In this document: piece by piece, positions 24,430 to 32,648 of the stretch
How the letters are laid out: each line of letters opens with the position of its first letter
How positions within the stretch are numbered: position 1 is the stretch's first letter
Assembly: GCA_020427005.1 (NCBI GenBank)
Contig: JAGQOY010000047.1
Span: 1 to 38,974 of the forward strand
Reading direction: 5' to 3'
Length of the DNA: 38,974 nucleotides
DNA from: Planctomycetales bacterium
GTDB taxonomy: Bacteria; Planctomycetota; Planctomycetia; Pirellulales; Pirellulaceae
Program-made: the position numbers and the translations under genes
Notes under the pieces: model-generated
Seen by the model: only the letters and a program-made list of their open reading frames with translations
What the model was told of the DNA's origin: nothing
The model's database searches: none

Positions 24430-25635
24430 TCAGGCCGCTGACGTCTGGGATCTTGTACCTAACTCGGCATCAATGACTAATTCACATATGGCCTGCGGCA
24501 TCTCATGGCGGGGAGTCGCCAACTTAGCCAAATATTTTCCGTATACCTGACATGGTTTTTCTATCAGCAAATGCACGATTTGGGCAATCATTACCGCTAG
24601 TCCTATTGCTGCCAGTACCGCCAACCAGACGGGCAATCCAACTCCATGTAGAGCGTGAATCAATCCGTAACCAATTGCCGCATGAACTAGGTAGAGTGGA
24701 TAACTGATATCCGCTATCCAGTTAATCAGGCGATTTCTATCCCATTTCCAATCCGAGTTCAAATATCCAAAAGCGAACAGGACTAGGCCGCCAACGTAGC
24801 TCGTTACTGTAACAGGCGTCGAAATATGATTCATCTGAACCTGTACTACCAACATGGCATTGAAAAGTACTGTGCACAACAGCAAGGCACGCGCAGTGAT
24901 TTGTCCACTCAGATGCCAATAAAACGCGACACCACACCATAAATAATTGAGGCACATGCAGGTCAAATAGAAACTGTTCATGGCCGCGTACCATCGCATG
25001 TTTTCCTGATTGAACGGAAATGAGACCTTCCCCAACCAGACTGTCAGAGCAGTAACCATGAAATTGAGTAGCAGAATTCGCTGCCATTGGCCCTGCAGGA
25101 TCAAGGGTGCGAGCAACGCGCACAGAATATAGAACTTGACTTCAACTTCTAACGTCCAGACGACACCGTCGATGGGTGCGATCCATAGGAAGTCACGTAT
25201 CATTAAGAAATGCGCAACCGCATGTGACCACTTGAGGTCATAGGGCTGGTTCGTCAGAAAATGAATCAGCGTCAATACGGAAATCGTAATAAGCAAACAG
25301 CCTGCATAGGTGGGAATAATCCGGAAGATCCGAGCTATTGCAAATTGCCGTACGTACAAACGCTGAAGTGATAACGGTATCAGTAAGCCACTAATCAGAA
25401 AGAAAACTGCGACCCCCATCGGTCCAGGATGAATTGGCGATTTCTCTAGAAAAACTGCCAACATATTCTGCTCGGGCACTGTGGATTGTACTTTTGCAAT
25501 ACTAGCAGTTAGCTGAGGTTTGGCATTGACCAATAACAACAAGTGTGATGCCACAACCAAAGTACAAGCTACGCCTCGAAAAGTATTCGCGAAAGAAATA
25601 CGCTCGGAACAATTTTTCTTGTGCGAGTCATTCAT
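24430..25635 (-). CDS. Acyltransferase family 3 (OafA/YrhL-like) membrane protein
   Basis: 401 residues with about 10 membrane segments. The N-terminus ANTFRGVACTLVVASHLLLL carries the conserved R and H of the acyltransferase-3 domain, followed by GVAVFFLISGLLIPLSLQR, another hallmark. Such proteins move acetyl or other acyl groups across the membrane onto surface polysaccharides. Its ATG overlaps the stop codon of the upstream FkbM gene by one base (tgatg), a sign of translational coupling. There is no C-terminal SGNH domain, so it is the single-domain form. It ends Ser-Ala-Ala. Context suggests acylation of the glycan made by this locus. Confidence 0.93.
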   Translation of the reverse strand: MNDSHKKNCSERISFANTFRGVACTLVVASHLLLLVNAKPQLTASIAKVQSTVPEQNMLAVFLEKSPIHPGPMGVAVFFLISGLLIPLSLQRLYVRQFAIARIFRIIPTYAGCLLITISVLTLIHFLTNQPYDLKWSHAVAHFLMIRDFLWIAPIDGVVWTLEVEVKFYILCALLAPLILQGQWQRILLLNFMVTALTVWLGKVSFPFNQENMRWYAAMNSFYLTCMCLNYLWCGVAFYWHLSGQITARALLLCTVLFNAMLVVQVQMNHISTPVTVTSYVGGLVLFAFGYLNSDWKWDRNRLINWIADISYPLYLVHAAIGYGLIHALHGVGLPVWLAVLAAIGLAVMIAQIVHLLIEKPCQVYGKYLAKLATPRHEMPQAICELVIDAELGTRSQTSAA

Positions 25636-26303
25636 CAGGTTTCACGGCGCACAAAATAGGAATTGACATGCGACTGGATATCAAATCGATAGCCCAAAGG
25701 CTCTACGGCCTCGCAAATCTTCGGAACGCCAAGGTGCCCATGTTCCACGCAAAGAACTTTAGGAAGCACGGACGCTCCAAAGAAACCGGAGATAGCCGCT
25801 AGTTCATGACCCTCGACGTCCAACACCATCAGGTCAATATCTGAGACTTGGAGATTCTCAATCAGCTCTCGATATGTGCAGGTTTGAACGAACGATCTTG
25901 AGAAAGTACACTGCTCACTCCTCAGCCATTCCAGATGTTCATCCAGATGTTTCAGTGAACCATTCGTACATAGTTCGAATCCTGGATGCTTAACTTCAAC
26001 GAACTCCGTCAATTGACAACGATCGCTGAGTGCGAGGTTCAGATTCAATGAATGAGGGCGGTTTTTCACGAGCTGTGCAAAAATTGCTGGAGAAGCCTCG
26101 ACATTGATAGCCTGCCAACCAAGGCTTTCTTCAAAGTACTTGCAACTGGACTCAGTTACTCCATCAAAGGCACCACACTCCATAACAACTCCAGGACAAG
26201 TCCGGTATTTGAAATAACGCTCATACAACAGCCGATCAACGGGTGGATCGAATTGCCCGTAGAATTTGGATCGAGTACTAGAGGTTATTTCTGCTTGCGA
26301 CAT
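25635..26303 (-). CDS. FkbM family methyltransferase
   Basis: 222 residues. The SAM-binding motif is VVMECGAFDGVTESS near residue 40, then the acidic INVEASPAIFAQL, NLNLALSD and the late motif DIDLMVLDVEGHELAAISGF, all typical of FkbM-type O-methyltransferases. These usually methylate sugar hydroxyls in polysaccharides and glycolipids. It overlaps the acyltransferase gene by one base. Unlike its neighbours it ends in Arg-Glu-Thr; its stop is constrained by the overlapping start codon. Confidence 0.92.
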   Translation of the reverse strand: MSQAEITSSTRSKFYGQFDPPVDRLLYERYFKYRTCPGVVMECGAFDGVTESSCKYFEESLGWQAINVEASPAIFAQLVKNRPHSLNLNLALSDRCQLTEFVEVKHPGFELCTNGSLKHLDEHLEWLRSEQCTFSRSFVQTCTYRELIENLQVSDIDLMVLDVEGHELAAISGFFGASVLPKVLCVEHGHLGVPKICEAVEPLGYRFDIQSHVNSYFVRRET

Positions 26304-26361
26304 CTAATTGTCCGAACGCAAATCATTCTTTTCAAACTTCTAGGCCGCATTTTTCTGCGTT

Positions 26362-27525
26362 TTAGGCTGCCCGCCGAATACGTGGCGTAGATACCTTTGC
26401 TTGACGGATGGTTGTTGTCACCCGATCAATTTGTTCGTCGCGAATAGAATTGAACGTAGGTAGCATTAAACCTTTTTGTCCAAGTTCAACGGAATGGTGA
26501 AGACTGTTCGTTTGAGCTGCAGCAGTCTCACGATACGGCGGTAGGTTGTGTAGCGGATGAAAGAAGGGGCGTGAATCAATATTATGATCACTGAGAACCT
26601 GTATTAACTCGTCACGGTCTCGCCCAAACACTTGCGAGTCAATTACGATGCCATACATCCAAGGAGCAATTCTTGCGTACGATGCGACAGGCTGAAATTC
26701 AATTCCCGCGATTCCTTCGAGTGCTGCAGTGTAACGGTCAAAGATTTCGCGCCGTCTAGCAAGTATCTGCTCGCGACGCTCTAGTTGGGCACACAGCAGA
26801 GCACATGCAACATTTGTGAGACGAAAATTGTAACCAGTAATTGGAAAATAATAGCGGCGTCTGGGATCCATGCCTTGGCCACGCAATAACTTCAGCCGAA
26901 TGTACAACTGAGGATCGTTGAGTGTTACAGCCCCACCCTCGCCACACGTAAAGATCTTGTTTCCAAAAAAAGAAAAAGTCCCTATGGTCCCGAGACCACC
27001 GACAGGCTCTTGCCGATATGTGGCGAAGTGAGCTTCTGCCGCATCCTCAACGACCCACAGCCCATGCATGGCTGCTATTTCTCTAATGGCATCCATATCC
27101 GCCGGATGTCCCATCAAATGGACTGCTATGATTCCACGTGTGCGGGAAGTTATTGCCTGCTCTATTTCATTGGGGCAGACACACCAGGTTGCGGGGTCAA
27201 TATCGACAAATACGGGCCTTGCACCGCAATAGCGCACCGCGTTTGCGGTAGCTATATATGTCATCGAGGGGACAATTACTTCATCCCCTTCCCGTAACCC
27301 CAAGCCTAAGAGTGCCAAATGTAACGCTACGGTTCCATTGCAACAAGAAAGCGCGTACCTTGTGCCACACAACTCGGCAAAGTCGGCTTCGAATTGCTCA
27401 AGGTACTTACCGGTAGATGAAACCCACGAACTTCGTATGGCATCCGTCGCATAAGCCTCCTCGCAGCCAGACATGTCTGCTGAAGCGACAGGTATGTAGT
27501 CCACTCTTCGAACCTCCGTGTTCAA
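26362..27525 (-). CDS. DegT/DnrJ/EryC1/StrS sugar aminotransferase, perosamine-synthase-like
   Basis: 387 residues. It begins with DYIPVASADMSGCEEAY and has SSWVSSTGKYLEQFE, SCCNGTVALHLALLGLG, VEDAAEAH, FSFFGNKIFTCGEGG (PLP-binding Lys) and a C-terminal LHNLPPYRE. The set matches the VioA/PerA/RfbE group, which transfers an amino group from glutamate to a nucleotide-linked 4-keto-6-deoxyhexose. With the formyltransferase in the same locus, an N-formylated 4-amino-4,6-dideoxysugar is a reasonable product. The 4,6-dehydratase needed to make the substrate is not in the window. It is the first gene of the six-gene minus-strand run; a 160-bp gap separates it from uppP upstream. It ends Arg-Ala-Ala. 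Confidence 0.93.
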   Translation of the reverse strand: MNTEVRRVDYIPVASADMSGCEEAYATDAIRSSWVSSTGKYLEQFEADFAELCGTRYALSCCNGTVALHLALLGLGLREGDEVIVPSMTYIATANAVRYCGARPVFVDIDPATWCVCPNEIEQAITSRTRGIIAVHLMGHPADMDAIREIAAMHGLWVVEDAAEAHFATYRQEPVGGLGTIGTFSFFGNKIFTCGEGGAVTLNDPQLYIRLKLLRGQGMDPRRRYYFPITGYNFRLTNVACALLCAQLERREQILARRREIFDRYTAALEGIAGIEFQPVASYARIAPWMYGIVIDSQVFGRDRDELIQVLSDHNIDSRPFFHPLHNLPPYRETAAAQTNSLHHSVELGQKGLMLPTFNSIRDEQIDRVTTTIRQAKVSTPRIRRAA

Positions 27526-27686
27526 GTGGTCGGCACGTCAAACATTGCGGGAGATTACCCTCCCCTCCCAACTGTGTCAACGCTAATGTTCCTGTCCGCC
27601 GAGCTTTCGAGCTACTGAGCTACTGGACAAGGCTGCGGGGATTCTCAAGATAACATCATTGAACAACGTAAGGTGTTGGGAATCGG

Positions 27687-28529
27687 TTATCCAGATAAAG
27701 TCGATAACCATGCGAGAGCTACGCCACCAGCCACGATTCGATAGATAGCAAATGGGCCGAATCCGCGTTTCTTGACCCACAGCATAAACCAGGCGATGAC
27801 AACCCAAGCCACGCCAAAACTTGTCAAAAAGCCAACAGCCAAAACCGTCCATTGATGGAAGGTCGGAGCCTCGGAGCGTTCCAAAACATACTGCAGGAGT
27901 TTGTAACTCGTTGCGGCCATCATGACTGGTATGGAAAGAAAGAAACTGAATTCTAGTGCGGCAGATCGCGAAAGTCCCATGACTTGTCCCCCGGCAATCG
28001 TCGACATGGAACGACTTACTCCCGGAAAGGTAGCTGCCAATATTTGAAAAAGTCCAATGGCGATAGCCTGCTTAAGCGACATGCCTTCCATAGAATAGGT
28101 CTGTGCGCGAGGGCTATATATCTTGTCTATTCCCCACATGATAATGCCTCCAATTACGAGCGCAGCTGCCATTAATTGCATGTTCTCCATGTTCTCGCCG
28201 ATTAACTTGTCCATCAGAAAACACGGCAGGGCCGTGACAACAAAGCTGATCACTACTAACGATAATGGATGCTGCCACCAAAGAGAACGTCCGGCCGGGC
28301 ATTGGGGAAAGGATCGAACGAATCCAACAAGCCGCGAACGAAAATAGACTAATACGGCAAGTATGGCTCCCAGCTGTATTACAATCGAAAACATCTTCCA
28401 GTAACTATCCGCTGGACTAATCCCCAAAGCCAATTGGGTGAAACGAATATGTGCTGTCGAACTTACTGGTAAAAATTCGGTCAATCCCTCAACGATTCCC
28501 TGAATCGCACTAGACCAATAATCGTTCAT
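27687..28529 (-). CDS. uppP: Undecaprenyl-diphosphatase UppP (BacA)
   Basis: 280 residues with about eight membrane helices. The catalytic EGLTEFLPVSSTAHIRF near residue 13 and FPGVSRSMSTIAGG near residue 165 are the two UppP signature motifs with the Glu, His, Ser and Arg residues intact. It removes a phosphate from undecaprenyl pyrophosphate on the outer side of the membrane, returning the lipid carrier used for peptidoglycan and glycan assembly. The gene lies between the glycan run and a divergent DUF368 transporter gene, so lipid-carrier recycling is grouped with carrier use. Confidence 0.96.
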   Translation of the reverse strand: MNDYWSSAIQGIVEGLTEFLPVSSTAHIRFTQLALGISPADSYWKMFSIVIQLGAILAVLVYFRSRLVGFVRSFPQCPAGRSLWWQHPLSLVVISFVVTALPCFLMDKLIGENMENMQLMAAALVIGGIIMWGIDKIYSPRAQTYSMEGMSLKQAIAIGLFQILAATFPGVSRSMSTIAGGQVMGLSRSAALEFSFFLSIPVMMAATSYKLLQYVLERSEAPTFHQWTVLAVGFLTSFGVAWVVIAWFMLWVKKRGFGPFAIYRIVAGGVALAWLSTLSG

Positions 28530-28937
28530 GAAGGTGTTACCAGGAAATGGAGTCTATGTGTCGCGTGCGAGCCACCGGTCGTCTCACACAGCCTTACTTA
28601 AAAAACCCTCTATTGACAGCAATTCCAGCAGGGCATGAAATACCGAGGTTGAGGGCGAACTGAAACCGGCAGCGCACACAGCAACGTAGATCGTCACTCA
28701 ATATGCTTAACACGGCTGGCTGTTCGCCGTTTGGAAGTGCTCAGGTTCTAATCCCTACATTGCGACCTGCAAAAATCTATCACACAAATTCAATCGGATT
28801 TGTGAGGCGTTATCGAACTTCCACATCGGAAAGAAAGTAGGTTTAGAAACTTGATTGAGGAATTATGCTTCCAGAGTAAATCAAATTATTCGCCAGCGCC
28901 ACGTACCTTCGCCGGGTTTCCGGTTTTCACCCCCAAC
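28530..28937. other. Divergent intergenic region between uppP and the DUF368 gene
   Basis: About 410 bp that must contain both promoters, if the DUF368 start is the ATG at 28938. An imperfect inverted repeat at 28780-28805 (tcacacaaat and atttgtga with one bulged base) could be an operator or a weak hairpin. No convincing -10/-35 pair or other gene was found. Confidence 0.4.
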
Positions 28938-29900
28938 ATGGCAAATTCTAACAGATATAACGGTTTTAGGGTCGACATCGAGAATTGGCTACGAGGCCTT
29001 TGCATGGGTGCCGCTGACGTCGTGCCTGGTGTATCAGGAGGCACGCTGGCACTTATTTTGGGCCACTACGATCGGCTGATATCTGCGATTAGCAAGATCG
29101 ACTCGTCGTTTTTTAGATTGCTCTTGAGGGGGCAATGGCAGGCAGCCGCTCAGCACATCGACGGCCGATTTCTCGCTGGTTTGGGCGCTGGAATCGCCAG
29201 CGGCATACTGGCACTGGCGTCCCTCATGCACTATTTATTGGAGTTCCAACAACCCTATGTCTACGCAGTATTCGTGGGACTCATTCTGGGCTCTAGTGTC
29301 TTAGTCGCACGAAGACTGACTATTTGGCGAACAATCGATTTCGTCATGCTGTGTACAGGAGTCACGCTTGCAGCCGGTATTTGCATCTTGCAACCGATGC
29401 ACAGTACATTAAATGTCTGGAGTGCATTCTTTGCCGCAACAATCGCTATCTGCGCCATGATATTACCTGGTATCAGCGGTGCGTTTGTCCTATTTCTATT
29501 AGGCTTTTACCATCCCATCACCTCTCTCATCAAAGGCCTACCCCATGGTGACTTTACCTTTGCTGGCTTAACGATCATTGCTTCATTCTGCCTAGGTTGC
29601 CTATGCGGGTTACTGGCATTTTCTCGCCTTCTACGGTGGCTGCTCACTTGCCACCACAATTCGACACTTGCCTTTCTTGTGGGCCTGATGTTCGGTTCCT
29701 TGGTGAAGCTCTGGCCATTCCAACAACCCACACCTGAAACTGCGGAACTTGAATTCAAATTTCGGATCTATGAATTCAGGTCTCCCTTTACCAGCGACGC
29801 AAATTTGACACTGATTGTTGGACTGGCCTTGGTATCATTCGCGACTACGATCATCTTGGAACAGATTGGCCACCGCCTGACACAACAATCAACTCGGTAA
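28938..29900 (+). CDS. DUF368 membrane protein, PopT-type undecaprenyl-phosphate translocase
   Basis: 320 residues from the ATG at 28938; the frame opens at a TTG at 28851, which would add 29 residues that look non-conserved. The DUF368 signature lies in the first helix hairpin: GLCMGAADVVPGVSGGTLAL. A second copy-like motif, MILPGISGAFVLFLLG, appears near residue 180 and shows the internal repeat of the family. Eight or nine membrane helices are apparent. Members were shown in Gram-positive and Gram-negative bacteria to be PopT, which returns undecaprenyl phosphate to the cytoplasmic face. It is divergent from uppP, so the two steps of carrier recycling sit side by side. Confidence 0.88.
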   Translation: MANSNRYNGFRVDIENWLRGLCMGAADVVPGVSGGTLALILGHYDRLISAISKIDSSFFRLLLRGQWQAAAQHIDGRFLAGLGAGIASGILALASLMHYLLEFQQPYVYAVFVGLILGSSVLVARRLTIWRTIDFVMLCTGVTLAAGICILQPMHSTLNVWSAFFAATIAICAMILPGISGAFVLFLLGFYHPITSLIKGLPHGDFTFAGLTIIASFCLGCLCGLLAFSRLLRWLLTCHHNSTLAFLVGLMFGSLVKLWPFQQPTPETAELEFKFRIYEFRSPFTSDANLTLIVGLALVSFATTIILEQIGHRLTQQSTR

Positions 29901-29955
29901 CGCCTCTCGACCAGGCCTATACGTGACAGCTGCATCCCATTCGTAATCGCAGACT

Positions 29956-30789
29956 TTAGGCAGCTTTGACAGATGAAACAAAACACTCGTGTTTTGCGCC
30001 CTGACGACTCTTCACTCGCTCGACAGCATATTGATATAGAACTCGATCCAAGGCCGTTAACTCCTCGATGCGAGGCCGTATGCAATCCAACTCCTTGTTT
30101 GACACCGGCACATTGGAAACATTTTGGCTCGGTATTTCATCCGTGTTGGGCCAATAAATTTGGCGACGCAAGTAACTTAGGCACGTATCCACTTCTTCAG
30201 AAATACCCACAAAATCGCATTCCTCTAAACGCGACAGTGCAGTACTTAAGAGATAATCTGGAGCTTGGCGTAGCGTATCCTGAGTCCGGTTCGCCTCCGC
30301 TACAATTAGATAATACTGCTCCAGCGACTCGGCTTGTTGAACTTGCTCAATCACTGTTGGCGTAAAGCGACGCTCAGCCAGCGCTAGGAAAACTGTTTGA
30401 GGGTTGTACAATTCTCGACAAATCAATTCGTCATGCAAGAACTCTCCAATACTTGGACAATTCTGCATTACATACTCATGCAACGGATCTCGAACTTCCT
30501 GAACCACTTGTTTATAAAGTGATATAAGTTGCGTACTTGGATCCCGAAGCAAAGTGAAAGTATAGAGCTCTCTTCCGATCAAAGAGGGTAAATAGTATCC
30601 GTATTCAAGATGCCCCCCGTACAAACGGTAGGATTCAAACTGCTCCTTGGGTAATCGCAACATCTCGTAATGCGTTAACAAAGGAGACAAGCATCGGTTA
30701 AAACCGAATTCGTTTTCAAACATGCTCCGAAATGTGGTTCCCGCCGTCTTTGGAATGTGTAGGTGATAATAGGTAGCTTCGTTTACCAT
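29956..30789 (-). CDS. Sulfotransferase family protein
   Basis: 277 residues from the ATG at 30789, which has ggtggag about 8 nt upstream; the frame extends to 30858. The N-terminal HLHIPKTAGTTFRSMFE is the 5'-phosphosulfate-binding loop of PAPS-dependent sulfotransferases, and FTLLRDPSTQLISLYKQ is the 3'-phosphate-binding motif. The enzyme would add sulfate to a carbohydrate hydroxyl. It stands apart from the main minus-strand run by the uppP/DUF368 pair, but its C-terminus Lys-Ala-Ala matches the glycan-locus enzymes, which supports a shared role. It converges on the DUF368 gene with 55 bp between stops. Confidence 0.88.
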   Translation of the reverse strand: MVNEATYYHLHIPKTAGTTFRSMFENEFGFNRCLSPLLTHYEMLRLPKEQFESYRLYGGHLEYGYYLPSLIGRELYTFTLLRDPSTQLISLYKQVVQEVRDPLHEYVMQNCPSIGEFLHDELICRELYNPQTVFLALAERRFTPTVIEQVQQAESLEQYYLIVAEANRTQDTLRQAPDYLLSTALSRLEECDFVGISEEVDTCLSYLRRQIYWPNTDEIPSQNVSNVPVSNKELDCIRPRIEELTALDRVLYQYAVERVKSRQGAKHECFVSSVKAA

Positions 30790-31047
30790 CGACAACTCCA
30801 CCTGCTCTAAAACTGGGGAAAAATAGACTGAACTAATTCGGGTTACAGCAGTTCCCAAAGCAAGTCAAGATCATTCCCGGGTAATCATCCTAGCCGGATC
30901 TCTAATAACCAATAAAGGCGACTCTACGTCTCATCTTGAACTATCAGAAAAAGTGCAGTAACGGTCTTGGCAGCGACGCGTCAAGGGGTGAGCGACTTCC
31001 CCCAAAGATGTGAAAAGCTGGGCGTGGCTATGCTTATGGAGGATGAG

Positions 31048-32028
31048 CTAATTGGCCGGTCTTACGGACGACGGTTTAAACAGTTTGCACCCCATAACAG
31101 GAAAAAAAGTCGTCCAATTACTGTCCGTGTTTCGATCCGCGTCTATCAAATCAGTGGCAGCATTTACTTTAGCATCCAAGTCATCGATAAAATGCAACAC
31201 GATTGCCTCGATCGTCATAGGTACCTTGGGACTACCATGTTCGAGCTTCCCATGGTGGCTGACAATCATATGTTGTAAGCGCCATAACAGAGTTTCTGGA
31301 AACGAGCTGCCGCTGGAAAGTTCGATTTCTCGAACCCGTTGCTGTAATTCCACGACCCCTTGCACGAGATGGCCAACAAGCTGCCCGGCATCTGTATAAG
31401 TCATATCACCATCGAAACTAAGTTCTTCTAGCTTCCCCAAGTCGTGAAGAAAAACCCCCATGCGCAAAATTTCCTCATCCAATTGAGGATATAGCGGAGC
31501 GATGGAGTCAGCCACACGCATTAGGTCCACAATATGTCGCAGTAGACCACCTTCAAATGCGTGATGAGTCTTTATGCCAGCCGGAGCTCGTGATAATTTC
31601 TCTACAAAGGCCCCATCTCCAAGATACGCATTGGCAAGGCATTTCAAGTGTTCATTCTGAAAGCTTGTGAGTCGCGAACGTAACTCATCAACAAGTGACT
31701 GCAACTCTTGTGGATCTGATTGCGAGAAGTCCTCCAACCTGACTTTGGTTGCCGGAACGGGCTCAAAATCTTGAACGATCAGCTGCAGAATCCCATTGTG
31801 TAACTGGCAAGTGCCTACCAAGCGCAAAAAGTCTCCCTTCTGGAAACTTTCGTATATCGACTGACCAACATTCCAACGAAGCCCGCTGATTTGCCCAGTA
31901 CGATCCATAAGCTGCAATAGAATGTAATCGCTTCCTTGACGATTAGTGCGCAACTGCTTGTCGGCGACGCGATAAATTTCATCTACACTGTCGCGAGGTT
32001 GTAGAGCTGATATGTTTTGCCTTGTCAT
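31048..32028 (-). CDS. yhaM: OB-fold plus HD-domain protein, YhaM/CBF1-type 3'-5' exoribonuclease
   Basis: 326 residues. Residues 1-110 form an OB-fold (QGSDYILLQLMDRTGQISGLRWNVG, FLRLVGTCQLHNGILQLIV). Residues 150-310 are an HD domain: HHAFEGGLLRHIVDLM, then VFLHDLGKLEEL with the HD pair, MIVSHHGKLEHGSPK and FIDDLDAKVN. This order and the spacing match YhaM of Bacillus and Staphylococcus, which trims RNA 3' ends with a metal-dependent HD site. The motifs are intact. The ATG at 32028 lies close to gagagacgat, a weak ribosome binding site. The gene is isolated, with 140 bp on the upstream side to the TerB-like gene. Confidence 0.9.
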   Translation of the reverse strand: MTRQNISALQPRDSVDEIYRVADKQLRTNRQGSDYILLQLMDRTGQISGLRWNVGQSIYESFQKGDFLRLVGTCQLHNGILQLIVQDFEPVPATKVRLEDFSQSDPQELQSLVDELRSRLTSFQNEHLKCLANAYLGDGAFVEKLSRAPAGIKTHHAFEGGLLRHIVDLMRVADSIAPLYPQLDEEILRMGVFLHDLGKLEELSFDGDMTYTDAGQLVGHLVQGVVELQQRVREIELSSGSSFPETLLWRLQHMIVSHHGKLEHGSPKVPMTIEAIVLHFIDDLDAKVNAATDLIDADRNTDSNWTTFFPVMGCKLFKPSSVRPAN

Positions 32029-32168
32029 TATCGTCTCTCTTAGGCTAAAAAACGTTCAGCTGCGGATCTTCCTCGGCCGAATTGTGAACCGCAAAGCCTC
32101 TCAGCGGAACTGACCTTCGGCAACACTCGCAGTTTGCGCCTAGTCACCCCGCTATGTCAAAACAATTA

Positions 32169-32519
32169 TCAAGGATACTTTCCTACTAGCTGATCAATGA
32201 GCGCATCGAGCTCAATTTTGTCGATTCCCATTTTCGCCGCTGCCAAAGCGAACAAACGCTTTTCCACTTCAAGCAACTTGCCATCTGCAGCCATCATACG
32301 AATCAAATCAGCCAACATCTGATTCTGTTCCGTTCGATCGACCGGTAGAATGAGTCTCGCATCGCTACTGGATGCGAATGAGATCGCCTTTTCCAAATCT
32401 TCTTCCGATAAACCCAGCTGATAACAGCGGTCCATCATTAGGCTGATTTCCTGTTCATCCAAACTACCGTCCGCGGCAGCCATCACCACCAGGTTCTTCA
32501 AGTGATCCAAGGGTTTCAT
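32169..32519 (-). CDS. TerB-like (tellurite-resistance-type) helical protein
   Basis: 116 residues from the ATG at 32519; a GTG two codons earlier is possible. Two copies of an acidic EF-hand-like phrase appear, VVMAAADGSLDEQE near residue 12 and IRMMAADGKLLEVE near 70, as in the TerB/DjlA-N helical domain. In other bacteria this domain is linked to stress resistance and may bind metal ions; it is also common alone in planctomycetes. No other ter gene is adjacent. Function beyond the fold is not predicted. Confidence 0.82.
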   Translation of the reverse strand: MKPLDHLKNLVVMAAADGSLDEQEISLMMDRCYQLGLSEEDLEKAISFASSSDARLILPVDRTEQNQMLADLIRMMAADGKLLEVEKRLFALAAAKMGIDKIELDALIDQLVGKYP

Positions 32520-32648
32520 AAGCACTCATCTGCTTCTAGGCGTTCAATACTAGCTGAAATATTGCGGTAACCACATGCTAACACAAATGCCTCGCTTGGG
32601 TAGCCACTAGCGTGAAGAGAACTGATCACACATTTGGAGAATAAGTCC

